This document shows, in pieces, positions 27,853 to 38,097 of a DNA stretch of 64,000 bases; position 1 is the stretch's first letter, and each line of letters starts with the position of its first letter. The notes below the pieces were generated by a model. It was given only the letters and a program-made list of their open reading frames with translations, did not search any database and was not told the origin of the DNA. Origin of the DNA: Tritrichomonas musculus. Lineage: Eukaryota; Parabasalia; Tritrichomonadida; Tritrichomonadidae. The DNA lies in assembly GCA_039105265.1 (NCBI GenBank), contig JAPFFF010000011.1, positions 1,736,001-1,800,000 on the forward strand, written 5' to 3'. A program made the position numbers and the translations under genes.

Positions 27853-28098
27853 ATGAATAGTGCACTTAATGGTTTGAGTTGTGATTCTTCAGCTTTACAC
27901 GCTCAGTTTAGAAGGGTAAAGGATAAGATATTCAATGAATGCATGAATTCTGAAGATGATGCATTAAACGGAAAGTTTGATAAGATGATTCACATATTGT
28001 CGATATATAAACAACTATTTAATGATATTGAATCGATTAAAATACAATTAAGAGCTATTGATGAACGTATCAAATCAGCTGAACAGATGACTTTGTAA
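27853..28098 (+). CDS. Small helical hypothetical protein (MavB)
   Basis: An 81-residue, all-helical, charged protein starting MNSALNGLS, with a C-terminal coiled coil (LFNDIESIKIQLRAIDERIK). No homolog is seen in MavA or in O. Spacing and strand place it in a row of four co-directed genes ending in the ATPase. A TTTTGGTTTAA leader precedes it. Function unknown. Confidence 0.5.
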   Translation: MNSALNGLSCDSSALHAQFRRVKDKIFNECMNSEDDALNGKFDKMIHILSIYKQLFNDIESIKIQLRAIDERIKSAEQMTL

Positions 28099-28152
28099 AT
28101 GAATCATTGAATGACTCATCATTGATGTTGTTTTATTTTTATTCAAACATTC

Positions 28153-28728
28153 ATGGCATTATCAAAAGCTCGTATATTAAGTAGCGAGAACGATGCATCA
28201 GTTAAGCAGGAACAATCAACCAGTATTAATATAAACATCAAACCAAAGCAACCACAACCAGTTGAATATCCATCAGTTCAACCATTACCACAATCATCTC
28301 AAGCCACAAATTTTACTATACCTCAGATGAGTGGAGTATATCAATCACAGCATCCAACAAACAACGTTTCCCTAGAAAGGGGTATAAGTGATATAGGAGC
28401 TGATATAACAGAACTTGAAACCAAAAACAAATTCCTTGAGATATTGTTATCAATCTATGAAACAAATCCAATAAAAGTCAATGATTTATTGATTTGTCAT
28501 TCAAATACATTAATGGAACTCATCAAATTACTAACACAAGCTGATAAAGTTGAATTGATTGTCAATGATGATTGTGCGTGTAATGGTTGCGTTTCTCGTT
28601 CCAAATATCTTTTGATTGATAGGATTTTGGTGTACAAAAATAATGAATCAAATGACTTGAAATACAAATATAATAGCATTTATACCGAACTCATTAGACA
28701 CAACATTTCATTAAAAACATGTATTTAA
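28153..28728 (+). CDS. Conserved protein upstream of the ATPase (MavB)
   Basis: A 191-residue protein. The first ~100 residues are Gln/Pro-rich and likely disordered after a conserved N-terminus (KARILSSENDASVKQ). The C-terminal ~90 residues form a conserved domain with (T/L)--LLSIYE-NP--VN, LICHSNTLMELIK, ADKVELI and a Cys cluster (CACNGCVS). The MavA homolog is at 39523-40191. The tight gene row with the 43-residue membrane protein and the ATPase in both elements suggests a packaging or virion role. No known family. Confidence 0.65.
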   Translation: MALSKARILSSENDASVKQEQSTSININIKPKQPQPVEYPSVQPLPQSSQATNFTIPQMSGVYQSQHPTNNVSLERGISDIGADITELETKNKFLEILLSIYETNPIKVNDLLICHSNTLMELIKLLTQADKVELIVNDDCACNGCVSRSKYLLIDRILVYKNNESNDLKYKYNSIYTELIRHNISLKTCI

Positions 28729-28738
28729 AAACTAATAA

Positions 28739-28870
28739 ATGATATATGAAATATTAGTGGTTTCATTATTAACAGGTTTATTTTTAGTGAAGCTTGTTGA
28801 AGTATCATTAATGATACCAGACAAAGAACCAGAACTCAGTGAAGAGATAAGAACAAAAATGTATTCATGA
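28739..28870 (+). CDS. 43-residue membrane microprotein (MavB)
   Basis: A very short gene: one hydrophobic helix at residues 4-26 (EILVVSLLTGLFLVKLVEV) and a charged tail, PELSEEIRTKMYS. The same protein occurs in MavA at 40202-40333 (43 residues, ending PKLTEEMRSKLYS) in the same place between the conserved protein and the ATPase. This conservation of length, topology and tail shows that it is a real gene despite its size. Probably a single-pass membrane protein of the virion or host cell; function unknown. Confidence 0.75.
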   Translation: MIYEILVVSLLTGLFLVKLVEVSLMIPDKEPELSEEIRTKMYS

Positions 28871-28894
28871 AGAGCTTTAACGAAAACTAAAGAA

Positions 28895-29809
28895 ATGAAA
28901 GGTTTCATGAAACCCACTCAGTTTAATTATAAAGAGGTTTTATTTTCTAATAGCTCTGATTATGATGATGACCAAATGAGTTTTGCATTTGAATATGAAT
29001 CATTCAAGCCAACAGTTAATGAAAAGACATTTAATATTGATGATGAGATGAATAAAGCTTATCAACGCAATGAATCAAAAATAAAAAACGAATCAATCAG
29101 ACCAATCGCAAACGGTATTTATTCATATTACAATTCATTGAACATACTCGTTGGTCAGCAAGGTAAAGGAAAGAGTCATATAATGCTACGAGATGTTATT
29201 CAAATGTCTCGAATGAAGAACGCTGGCTTTCATTTAATTGTTTATGTATCACGAAACGGAACAATTAACGATGCTACATTCGAAAGCCAACGCGAATTGA
29301 TACAGCTACCAATAAAAACTGTTGCTGACAGCAATGCTGAAGAATATCTTAAACAACTTGATTTATATAAAGAATTGTATAACAAATATTCATCAACACC
29401 AAAAATAGTAATCGATGAAAAGAAGTTAAACGATATGTTTGAGTTTCTTCATATCAATAAACTAGGTCAACCAAATAAACCGCTAAATACTATCATTCTT
29501 TGTGAGGACTTTTTGAAATCGAAACTAATTAAATCATCCTATTTTATCAATACCATTAGTCAGCTTCGACACAAGAATCTAATCATATTCGTTAACATTC
29601 AGTTCTTCAAAGCTTTAACAACAGAATGGAAAAATAATGCAACATCATTCTTCATCTTTAGTGGTTATTCACGACAGAAACTTGGCTACATATATCAACA
29701 AGTTCCATTCCCAATAGAGTTCGAAGAGTTATGGAATCGATACAGAACAATGAAAGCACATCAATTCGTTTTAGTCAATGTTCGAACTAATAACCTTTCA
29801 TTCATCTAA
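28895..29809 (+). CDS. FtsK/HerA-type genome-packaging ATPase (MavB)
   Basis: A 304-residue protein. Walker A is GQQGKGKS at residues 87-94, after the strand NSLNILV. Walker B is IILCEDF (~residue 200), with Glu-Asp at the end of a hydrophobic strand. A conserved LRHKN and a late QF-KA follow, as in A32-like ATPases of Polintons and related viruses. It is expected to pump DNA into the capsid. Met at 28895 or Met at 28907 could start it; the MavA copy begins at the position of the latter. Its 3' end overlaps the convergent gene at 29798 by 12 bp. Confidence 0.88.
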   Translation: MKGFMKPTQFNYKEVLFSNSSDYDDDQMSFAFEYESFKPTVNEKTFNIDDEMNKAYQRNESKIKNESIRPIANGIYSYYNSLNILVGQQGKGKSHIMLRDVIQMSRMKNAGFHLIVYVSRNGTINDATFESQRELIQLPIKTVADSNAEEYLKQLDLYKELYNKYSSTPKIVIDEKKLNDMFEFLHINKLGQPNKPLNTIILCEDFLKSKLIKSSYFINTISQLRHKNLIIFVNIQFFKALTTEWKNNATSFFIFSGYSRQKLGYIYQQVPFPIEFEELWNRYRTMKAHQFVLVNVRTNNLSFI

Positions 29810-30256
29810 TACAATTTGTTGTTGAACACCAACAAACAGTTGAGGTGTATTGATATTATATTTTTGTCTCATCTGTTCAATGAGTTCCTTTGTTTTCTTA
29901 TCTGTTGCCTTTCTGATACTGTAATTATAATACTTATATTCTTTAAATGATTGTTCTTCACTTGAACCTTCAACGAAGAACTCAATTGACGTTGTTGATA
30001 TCCTTCTTCTAACATTTGATGTAAGTGTTATATATTCGAGCCCGAGGTCGACTATCTTGTCGTGATAGAATCGTTTGAATTCATTCTCTTTGTTCTTCAA
30101 TGATATGTACAACACTTTAGCTTTATATGCAGCCTTTCCACAAGGTATTGGATATCTATCACACAGAATTGAGAAATCACATTGTTTGAACTTCTCTGAT
30201 TCATCCAACATATCAATAAGTGAATTGATGTAATCATAAACCTTTGGTGTTGTCAT
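29798..30256 (-). CDS. Conserved Maverick protein of unknown function, 152 aa (MavB)
   Basis: The sequence starts MTTPKVYDYINSLIDML and keeps, with the MavA homolog at 41377-41838, the QCDF--LC-R(Y/F)PI, VLYISL, LTSN(V/L)RRRI and FKE---YNYSI blocks, ending Q-(I)VLDE. It is probably one compact alpha/beta domain. It is always convergent with the ATPase gene. The pattern is not that of an adenovirus-type protease (no His-Trp or Gln...Cys-Gly signature). Function unknown. Confidence 0.65.
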   Translation of the reverse strand: MTTPKVYDYINSLIDMLDESEKFKQCDFSILCDRYPIPCGKAAYKAKVLYISLKNKENEFKRFYHDKIVDLGLEYITLTSNVRRRISTTSIEFFVEGSSEEQSFKEYKYYNYSIRKATDKKTKELIEQMRQKYNINTPQLFVGVQQQIVLDE

Positions 30257-30288
30257 GTCTTTATCATGAAATTAAAAAATAAAAACGT

Positions 30289-30364
30289 CATTGAAGACAT
30301 CAACAGCCTCAAAAATAAAGTGCATCAACTTGAGAATGAATTAAATGAACTGTCTAATAAATGA
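30289..30364 (+). pseudogene. Truncated 3' copy of the coiled-coil gene (MavB right repeat)
   Basis: The last 25 codons of the gene at 9428-9655 (EDINSLKNKVHQLENELNEL region), with two or three base differences, are present here without a start. This fragment exists because the terminal repeat extends just into that gene. It marks the inner edge of the right repeat. Confidence 0.8.
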
Positions 30365-31194
30365 AACATCAATTGATGGTAATCATTAAATGAGTTCATA
30401 TTATTTTTGTTCATTAGTCGTGTTGACGGTGGGCTTTAGCTCGACGGAAACCGACTGATATATACTACTAAACAAGTTCAAAGATGTAAATTCAAAGATG
30501 AAGATTCAAAGTGTCTACCCGATTTTTGAATGAAATGAGAGGCTAATTTTGAAAAAGTGGCGATTTTTTGAGTCATGGCGCCGATGATAGAGGTCTGTAA
30601 AGCCTGGTTTGAGGGGTCATTTTTTATTTAGCTTTTGAAAGAATTAGTTTATTCATTTGTTCAATTCTTTTAATGAAATGTTTGCTAATAATTATATCAT
30701 CTTTGATTTTCTTTCCTGATTTGAATGAAATGTCAGGAGTTAAACGATAAGCTGGTGATATGCTATTGGTTTTAAATCTGCTTGGTAATTCTTTTGATTG
30801 TTGTTCATCAGGATAATATCGATAAAATTTCTTTGTTGAAAGACTGAAGAAATAAAATCTCTTATGAAAAGTATGATTGCAATGTGATATCAATTGTTTA
30901 ACATCAGCTGGCATTACATTATCAATTGGAACAATATCTTCAAAGTCATTAATGTGTTGATAATAGTTTGTCATTTAATGGAGGATAAAAAACTCCCACC
31001 ATTTAAAGAGATGTTATTTTTGGGAGTTCGTCAATTTATTCAAAATTTGTCTACCCGATTTTTGAATGAAATGAGTGGCTAATTTTGAAAAAGTGGCGAT
31101 TTTTTGAGTCAAGGAACTGGAGAAATGAAGACGTAAACCCTATGACGAGGGGTCATTTTTAAATCCCCCAACCAGACGGTCCCCCTTACTCTCT
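30291..31194. repeat. MavB right terminal inverted repeat
   Basis: Reverse complement of 8598-9501. It contains the second copy of the 116-residue gene and its flanking direct repeats, and ends CTTACTCTCT before the AACGAT duplication. The differences from the left copy noticed by eye are single-base changes at about seven places; the alignment has no net gap. Confidence 0.92.
30624..30974 (-). CDS. Hypothetical protein in MavB terminal repeat, right copy
   Basis: Encodes the same 116 residues as the left copy at 8818-9168, read in the opposite direction. Identity at protein level, while nearby non-coding repeat positions differ, is consistent with recent copying and/or selection. Function unknown. 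Confidence 0.6.
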   Translation of the reverse strand: MTNYYQHINDFEDIVPIDNVMPADVKQLISHCNHTFHKRFYFFSLSTKKFYRYYPDEQQSKELPSRFKTNSISPAYRLTPDISFKSGKKIKDDIIISKHFIKRIEQMNKLILSKAK

Positions 31195-32949
31195 AACGAT
31201 GATTTTACTGCTGAAAACCTTTATGATTATTATAATCGAGCTATAAATCCCAAAGATGATTCTGACATCAGAGTAAAAAAACTTGTATTACAATTACATG
31301 ATGCAATACGCGAAACAAACATATTTGAAGAAACAACTGAGCCTAAAAACAAAAAGAAGCTCAAACAATTAATAAAGTATATTATAGAAAATGGTAACCG
31401 AGAAATATTTTGGAACATGAAAAGTGATTCACAAAGTTCTGACGATAATAATGATGATAATGAATATTTTTCCATTCCTAAATCAATGTCAAAGCCTGTA
31501 TTTAAATCACCATCTAAAAAACCTGTACTTAGTTCTGAAAACTACGAAGATTTATTTAATGTTGATATTGCAGCACCAGAAGGTGTATCGCCAATCGATA
31601 CTGCTGAATTCAAAAGCAATTATATGCAGTCTGTCCCAACTGGTAAACGTGCTGGTAAAACATTTGAAGCTTCACAAAAACGTTTAAATGACTTATACAT
31701 TTTCGAAAATAAACAAAGTATTGATATTAGTAAATTCCGAGGGGAATTATTTGATATTCTTATTAATGGTAATTATCGTATTAAATTCTCTCCAAAATGT
31801 GCTACAAGAGATGGCGCAGAAGCCTATTGTAAGAAGAAATTTGATAAAAATGGATATCCATTATATCGATTAATTCCTGCAAGGAGAGACACTAAAGACC
31901 CTCTTGGTAATCCAATTTGTGACTTAAATGGCGACAAAGTAGAGGACATCGTTATTGTTGATACTCGTGGTAAACCTGTTATAATTAATGGATTCCGTCT
32001 TGTTAAAGCAGACCCTTATAAGAAATTATGGCAAACCGAACGCATTAAAGCTGCAGAACAAAATAAAAAAATAGAACCATTTGAAGTATGGATGAAAAAT
32101 CTTACTGGTACTACTAAAACATGGAATTATAAACAAAAACAATGGGATGCTGGTAAAATCGATGTTAAATATGATGGAGATTTCATTAAAGCAGTTAATG
32201 CTTATCAGAAGGTTGGCTTATCTAAACCCAAAGTCAGCACCAAACTTAATGCAAGAGGATTATGGAGTTCAATCTTTTCAAAAATATGGCAATTAGCACT
32301 CTATAATATGTTTGGAGGAGAAGTTGTAATTGATGGAGAAAGTGTAAATTATCAATTTTTGGAACCATTGAAGGGTATATTCAGTTATTTAAAAATATGT
32401 ACCGCTGTATTTATTTTACAATATGAATTGCAAGCAATGAAAACACATGAATGTAATAATTGGAATGAATGGGTTAAATATAAAAAAGTACACTCGAAAG
32501 CAGTAAATTCTGAATTAGGTCTTATGATTCAAGAAGATTATAACAAGAATATGAAAAGTATTATCCCAATTGGCGGTGAAATAAATGGTGAAGCTGAAAT
32601 ATCAGAACGATTAGGAGAAATATTATCCCAAACAATTAAACTAATAACTAACGTTGGACTTGGATATACAGAAGAAAAGAAAGAACGATTTGTACAATTA
32701 GCACAGAAAATATTAGAAAATAAAGTAACTAAAGAAGAAAAGAAACAATTACGAGAACACTTTGGTTCAAATATTGATAAACATATTAATTTGAATGTTG
32801 GCGGAAATTACATTGAAGTTAAAAATTTGTATAAATCATTGTATGATGATTATCGCGACAAAACATATATTAAATCAAGAACTGATGAAAAACTAGCTAA
32901 TGTTAAAGTTGAATCTGATGATGACGATGAAGCTGAAGATGAAGCATAA
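31195..32949 (+). pseudogene. Conserved 830-aa structural-type protein, C-terminal part (split by MavB)
   Basis: The reading stays open from the AACGAT target duplication to the stop at 32949 and encodes the last ~582 residues of the gene begun at 7848-8597. The conserved domain (INGNYRIKF, YRLIPARR, DLNGDKVEDIVIVD, IINGFRLV, PYKKLWQT, NARGLWSSIFSKIWQ) matches the intact MavB protein at 15357-17915. An internal ATG at 31417 could give a shortened 510-residue product. Loss of the N-terminal part probably inactivates it. Confidence 0.8.
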
Positions 32950-32957
32950 AAAAATAT

Positions 32958-34133
32958 TTAATCTGTTTTATTTTTTGGTAATCTGAAAGTTGATATATGT
33001 GTTTTTGGTTTGTTTTCTGACTTACTCTCATTAATCTTTGGTAAGTTTCCATTGGTTGCATTATTTGTTTCACTAGTTAAAGATGATTTTTTTGGCTCTG
33101 CATTAAAATTAAAATTAGTACCTGTTGGAATATTAAATGTTGTGGGTTGAAAGTAATTCATTGGACTAAAGTTATTAGGATTTTGTTGTACAGAGCTTTG
33201 AGGTTTCATCCATGTATTTGAGGTCGATACATTGCTGAAAATAGAGCTCGGTAATGTCTCAACATCTGGTTTCATTGTAGTCGTACTCTCGACTTCTTTA
33301 TCCAAACCTTGTAACATAGATGGAACTGGAGGATTTATTTTTTTAGGTCTTATTTCATCATAATCATATTTATTATTGATATCGACATTACTTGTTTCAT
33401 ATTTACCATCATTATCATTTTCTGAAATATCCATTAATGGTTCAAGGCTTTCAGGAGTTTCATTAAAATGGACTTTTAATAATGGACTTACATAATTAGA
33501 TTTAAATACATTAATAACAGGAAAATGGTAATGCCAATTTTGAAATTCATATTTAAATTTTTTTAAATCAGCTTCCTCATCCAAATTTCGTAATTCAACA
33601 CGATTCCATTCATTCATAAAAGTTTCAGGTTTGAAACAAAGAAATATGTGCAACGGAAGTGGTTTGATTTTTCTATTTACATCTCCTTCGGAATCTAATT
33701 CAAAACAGAAATTATTTGTTTCTTTAATAGCATATTTATATCCACAATCTTCCATTAATACAATATATGATTTATTTAGTTCATCAAACCATCTTTCAAC
33801 AAATTTAATATCCGTATTTCCAATTTTGGAACCAATTTCAATAGAAATGACAAATTTTCTTTTTAAATAAGGACGTTTATTATCTAAGATGTTCATTTTT
33901 GTATTCATATCAACTTTCTTAGGTAAATTTAACAATATATTATCACCTTCCATAAAAACAAATAAATCTTGATAATTACTACTCAAATAGAAGTAAACTT
34001 TCTTATCTTTTTTATCAATATATGAATATAATGTGTGAGTTCTATCTAGAATAATTGCATCCTTATCAATTAAATTAGATTCTTGTTCTGCTGTTAATAC
34101 TTCTTTATTTTTATCCTTTGTTTTACGTATCAT
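32958..34133 (-). CDS. Hypothetical protein, 391 aa (MavA only)
   Basis: An alpha/beta N-terminal half (to ~residue 230) with a pattern of strands and a few aromatic residues, then a long disordered Asn/Ser/Thr/Pro-rich tail ending in a basic patch (STFRLPKNKTD). There is no match in MavB, where the same slot between integrase block and the 852-residue gene holds a Pro-rich 176-residue gene. The two have opposite base-level character but could play the same role. The start at 34133 follows TTCCAAATGAAAA. No family recognised. Confidence 0.55.
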   Translation of the reverse strand: MIRKTKDKNKEVLTAEQESNLIDKDAIILDRTHTLYSYIDKKDKKVYFYLSSNYQDLFVFMEGDNILLNLPKKVDMNTKMNILDNKRPYLKRKFVISIEIGSKIGNTDIKFVERWFDELNKSYIVLMEDCGYKYAIKETNNFCFELDSEGDVNRKIKPLPLHIFLCFKPETFMNEWNRVELRNLDEEADLKKFKYEFQNWHYHFPVINVFKSNYVSPLLKVHFNETPESLEPLMDISENDNDGKYETSNVDINNKYDYDEIRPKKINPPVPSMLQGLDKEVESTTTMKPDVETLPSSIFSNVSTSNTWMKPQSSVQQNPNNFSPMNYFQPTTFNIPTGTNFNFNAEPKKSSLTSETNNATNGNLPKINESKSENKPKTHISTFRLPKNKTD

Positions 34134-34201
34134 TTTTCATTTGGAACAAAAATAATAAGGCCTAAAAGGCTATTCGGTGCCTGGCAAACAAAAAAACCTA
34201 T

Positions 34202-34582
34202 TTAAAAGATTAATAGGCAACTCATTACAAAAGCAGATGGTTCAATTGAGTTCCCATATAAATCTGTGAACCAAATTTTAAAATTACGTTCATGACCAAG
34301 GAATTCATATTTTCGATATTTAGTTTGACGTCTGTTTGCTAACATAATGAAAAAATCACAATAACCATCTTGTTGTACAATATCAGAGTGTACCATCAAA
34401 TCTCCAACAAGAGTATCTTTAACAATTGCTCCAACATACTGTACAACAATAAATTTCTTATTTTTACTTGAAACGAATTCACTTGGAAGAACAAATTCTT
34501 TATCTTGTGTATGGAAATAACGCTTAGTAATTGGTTGTTTAAAATTTATCGTTGATACATTTTTGATATTATTTGTTAACAT
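34202..34582 (-). CDS. Conserved small beta-rich protein, possible minor capsid protein (MavA)
   Basis: A 126-residue homolog of the MavB protein at 14415-14765 (ITKRYFHTQ, VGDLMVHSDIV, ANRRQTKYRKYEFL, WFTDLYGNSIEPSAF). The start overlaps the end of the integrase frame by 7 bp, as in MavB. It is intact, unlike the MavA capsid gene. A short hairpin (GCCTAAAAGGC, about 34160) lies just after the stop. Role inferred from position and strand pattern only. Confidence 0.6.
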   Translation of the reverse strand: MLTNNIKNVSTINFKQPITKRYFHTQDKEFVLPSEFVSSKNKKFIVVQYVGAIVKDTLVGDLMVHSDIVQQDGYCDFFIMLANRRQTKYRKYEFLGHERNFKIWFTDLYGNSIEPSAFVMSCLLIF

Positions 34583-35991
34583 TTTATTACAAAATACTCT
34601 TTATAATCTTCATTCAAGTCTTCGATAGAATCACAAACATATTTCGTGTAAATTATTGGTACTTCAATTTCATTTTTTTCAACATCAGTTTGAGCTTTAC
34701 GCCCTCGTTCAGGTTGCTCGTATGGGACTAAACCATCCTTTGTTTTACTGAATGTGAGATATTGATTTAACAATCTACATTTAACATTTCCGTTTTGATA
34801 ACATATGAACTCAGCTATTTCATTGAAAACTCTTCTCCTTTTTTCATGCTTTTTTTGAGTCTTACCTCTGTCAAGATGTATCAAAATAATGTTACCACGT
34901 TTGTAATTAAGCAAGCCTTTCAATTTCTGTTTGTCATTTATCTTTCTCAATTTCATTTTCATCATTCGAATATACCTCCATTCCAAATCAACATTGTTTT
35001 GAACTTGAACTGGAGAATAATAAATCCATTTTGTTGGTGGAACCAATCCAGAACCTTGATATTCAGATAATTCATCTTCATTATATTCATAATTCCGAAA
35101 TCTCAATGAATTGTGAGGAGTGTTATTATAGAAGTTCACCATTTGTCTCATGAGATTATAATCAGCAATTCTTCGATTATCCATTCCAAAAGCATTTCTG
35201 ATAGTTCTAATTACAGCATCAACGTTTTTATGAGCGAGAGCGTAAGTGGAAGATTGAATTACAAATTTGACTGGATAATAATCAACAATGTTCTTATTGA
35301 ATTTAAAAATCGATTGTCTCAAAACATTATTTAATGTTAATAATTTATGTTCGAATAGTATTTCATTCCTAGCTCGTTCTCTTATTTCTTTCTTATCTTG
35401 TTTTTTTAAGTCTGTTTTATCATATGTTATTTTCAAATTATCTGAAAGATTTGGTATGAAAATTGAGCTCCCATTGTCATCCTTTGCAATTAAGCATTCA
35501 TCTTTTAAACTAACAAATCCAGATTCACCATCACATTTAATTGTTTTGAATTCAAACTTAGAATTCTTTTCAATAATTCGTTTTAAAGTTTGAGTTATTT
35601 CACTTTTGTATGACATTGGTTCCACAATTAGATATCTAGTATTCACATTTATCAAAACGAGATAGATTTGCTCTTGTTTAATTGGATGTTCAACATCTGC
35701 ATAATAACTTGCAGACATCAAATCGGCTTCCCAACATCCTGGTTCATTTGAGAAATTTGGTTTTGACATTTTTTTGCATGCTTTGAGTTTGAAATCAGGT
35801 ATGAAAGGTTCTGTTTTAATGTTATTCTTGAAAACAGGTTGCAAATCAGTTTCAACGTATTTGTATTTGGATTTGAATGGGTATTTCAATAATGAAGGAT
35901 ATTCTTTATCATAAATTCTGAGAGATTTTGTTGATTTTTTTGGTTTCTCTGATTTTGACATTTGGTTCATAATAAGACAATTCAGAAGCAA
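34576..35991 (-). CDS. Retrovirus-like (rve) integrase (MavA)
   Basis: A 471-residue homolog of the 361-residue MavB enzyme. Core: Asp in WEADLM, Asp in IKCDGE, and Asp in AHKNVDAVIRTIRN at the position normally Glu; FYNNTPHNSLR follows. The extra length comes mainly from an ~80-residue lysine-rich insertion between the second and third acidic residues (KDLKKQDKKEIRERAR region) and from extra C-terminal sequence. It is open from start to stop. The start could be Met at 35991 or, more likely, Met at 35970 (MNQMSKSEK) or 35961. Confidence 0.85.
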   Translation of the reverse strand: MLLNCLIMNQMSKSEKPKKSTKSLRIYDKEYPSLLKYPFKSKYKYVETDLQPVFKNNIKTEPFIPDFKLKACKKMSKPNFSNEPGCWEADLMSASYYADVEHPIKQEQIYLVLINVNTRYLIVEPMSYKSEITQTLKRIIEKNSKFEFKTIKCDGESGFVSLKDECLIAKDDNGSSIFIPNLSDNLKITYDKTDLKKQDKKEIRERARNEILFEHKLLTLNNVLRQSIFKFNKNIVDYYPVKFVIQSSTYALAHKNVDAVIRTIRNAFGMDNRRIADYNLMRQMVNFYNNTPHNSLRFRNYEYNEDELSEYQGSGLVPPTKWIYYSPVQVQNNVDLEWRYIRMMKMKLRKINDKQKLKGLLNYKRGNIILIHLDRGKTQKKHEKRRRVFNEIAEFICYQNGNVKCRLLNQYLTFSKTKDGLVPYEQPERGRKAQTDVEKNEIEVPIIYTKYVCDSIEDLNEDYKEYFVIKC

Positions 35992-36031
35992 AAAAATATC
36001 CAGAATTAGTCTATTAAATTAGTTTACTGAT

Positions 36032-38047
36032 TCACTTGTGAATAGCTGGGGATTCATCATCAATATATTCTAAACCATTCAAACTTAATTTGAAATAGGT
36101 GTCACGAGTTAAAAACAACTGACAAGGGGGTGGATGTACTGTACCTTCTTCATTAACATTATAGTAAGTATCATTCTCACCTGTATATATTGGTTGACCA
36201 TTTACTTGAACCTGAATGTTACCAAATCCACCATCCAAACCATCGTAGCAATATCCTGCTGAAGCACGTTCAGTTTGAATATTGAAAACAAAGCTAGAAG
36301 CATCACTTAAAGTATTCTTGTAGCGAACTCCATTTACATCATTCTTTGGTATAGTCATTGAGTCCTCAAATTCTTTAGTGCATTGAAGTGTGATTCCATC
36401 AAGGTCTCCAGCGGTTAATTGATTCTCAAAGAATCTTGCACCAATTGTTGAAACATTTTCATCTGGGAAGTTCTTTCCTCCAATATTGAGATAACAATTT
36501 TGATATACTGGATTTTCGAAAACAGTGAGGTCATTATGATGCTTTGGAAACATAATTGACATTGTTGTAACATTAATTAATGGGATATTCAATGTTGACT
36601 TAATTCCATTTGCAGCAGGAGCAATTGGGAATGAATGGTAATCAACTTTCTGAGATGGGATTATAATTCCTTCACGTAATATATTTTCAATACCTCTGCG
36701 AGTAGATTCACAGACACCATAACCTTGCATATTTGATTTACATAATGTGATTGTCATTCTGTTTACAGTTAATGTGGCTTTCTGTGATGAATATGTTTCG
36801 TTGTGAAGTTGTGATTTAGCATCATGAATTGATTGAAGAGTCTGCTTAGCAGAAACAACTGGTGTTTTAACAATTTGCCAAGCATAATATCTTCCATTCT
36901 TGTCAGAATGATTTAATGGAGGTAATGTTACAGCAGGATTATGAACACAAATTTCTTCATCAGTTGCACCTGGTTGGAGTCCAAATTCTTCAAATTCTTC
37001 CTTTGTGTAACTGAAATTGAATTCCAAATCTGTAAGAATATCAGTGTAACCAGTACTTCCATCATCATTATCCCATTGTTCACCAATTCGATATTGAATC
37101 TTGTATTTAACAGGTGTTGGAGTTGGTTCAGGAGATGGGTCTGGAGTTGGTTCAGGAGATGGTTCGGGAGATGGGTCTGGAGATGGAGTTCCAGGTCCTG
37201 GTATAATAGCTTCATTACCAATTTGTGTAAATTGATGTTTCAAGTGACCTCGAGCTTTAATTTCTTTTAATCGTTCTAATTCAGCAGATGTAACAGAATC
37301 ATTATCTTCAAGATAAGCCTTTGTTTCAGCAACAGTATAAGGGTCAATTGCTGCCCAAACTAATCCTGCAGGAGTTACTTGGAAACGAATTGATAAATCA
37401 CCGATGATTCCATTTGGGAATAAATCGAAAGCTTGAAGGGCAAGCAAATCATCAAATGGAACGTTCAAATCAAATTCAACTTGTGATTTACCATTAGATT
37501 TGAATGAATTTAGGTTAACATAAGTACCTGCAACAGTTTGTGAATAATTTGAAACGTTTTCCCAAAGTGAATGAACAAATCGTCTTCGCTTTTTTTCAGT
37601 TTCTGGTTTCACAGCAGAGTATAGAAATCCTTCTCAAACACATTCGTTTTGCTGATATCCAACATTTACATTATTATGAAGAATTTCCAATCTGTCAAAT
37701 AATTGATTTGAAGATTTAAGTCCGACGAATAATTTGTAGAAGTTATTTGGGTCATCAATTTGATGTAATTTAGCTAAATCAGTATTCAATTGTAAATCCA
37801 ATTTGACATGAAATGTTAAGAATCCTTTATCAACATCAGAAATGAAATGGTCTGGATGCGTTAATGAGATTTGAGAATATTGTCCTTGATGAAATGGTGC
37901 AGGTTGGTCATGACAATCAACAGTTCTGAATGAAAATGAGCGTGTACCATCATTAGTATTAATCATTTCACGCATCTTATTAAATGTATCAAGAACGTTT
38001 CCTGCTTCAATTTTGTAATTATGTGCTCTTTCGTTGCGATACAACAT
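36032..38047 (-). pseudogene. Major capsid protein interrupted by one in-frame TGA (MavA)
   Basis: Two frames in the same phase (38047-37634 and 37633-36032) are separated only by TGA at 37634-37636. The intact MavB protein has CGT/CGA-type Arg at this residue (NECIREGFLY), so the change is a simple C-to-T type nonsense mutation. The start at 38047 (MLYRNERAHN) matches MavB; an upstream Met at 38098 is not conserved. Otherwise the protein is full length, with a long Pro-rich tether of SPEP/TPDP repeats before an inserted beta domain that differs from MavB. A shortened product from 37612 would lack the first 140 residues, including part of the first jelly roll. Confidence 0.82.
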
Positions 38048-38097
38048 TTGATAAACAAAAAAAGTACTATTATGGGTCTTTTTTCGTAATGAAAACA

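Larger units (their letters stand above)
8598..31194. mobile_element. Maverick/Polinton B (22,597 bp, apparently intact)
   Basis: The ends AGAGAGTAAGGGGGACC and its reverse complement are flanked by 6-bp direct repeats AACGAT (8592-8597 and 31195-31200). The long terminal repeats (about 904 bp) align without net gaps and differ at only a few positions, implying a recent insertion. It carries a full Maverick set: integrase, PolB, ATPase, capsid, fibre, KilA-N and small conserved genes, all open. It inserted into a MavA gene, so it is younger than MavA at this site. Confidence 0.95.

Noticed and set aside
31417-32949. Independent 510-residue gene
   Set aside because: The frame stays open back to the AACGAT junction and aligns with the second part of the 852-residue protein, so it is the end of a split gene.
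36928-37270. Two frames of about 100 codons over the Pro-rich tether of the MavA capsid gene
   Set aside because: They are shadows of the repetitive SPEP-coding DNA.
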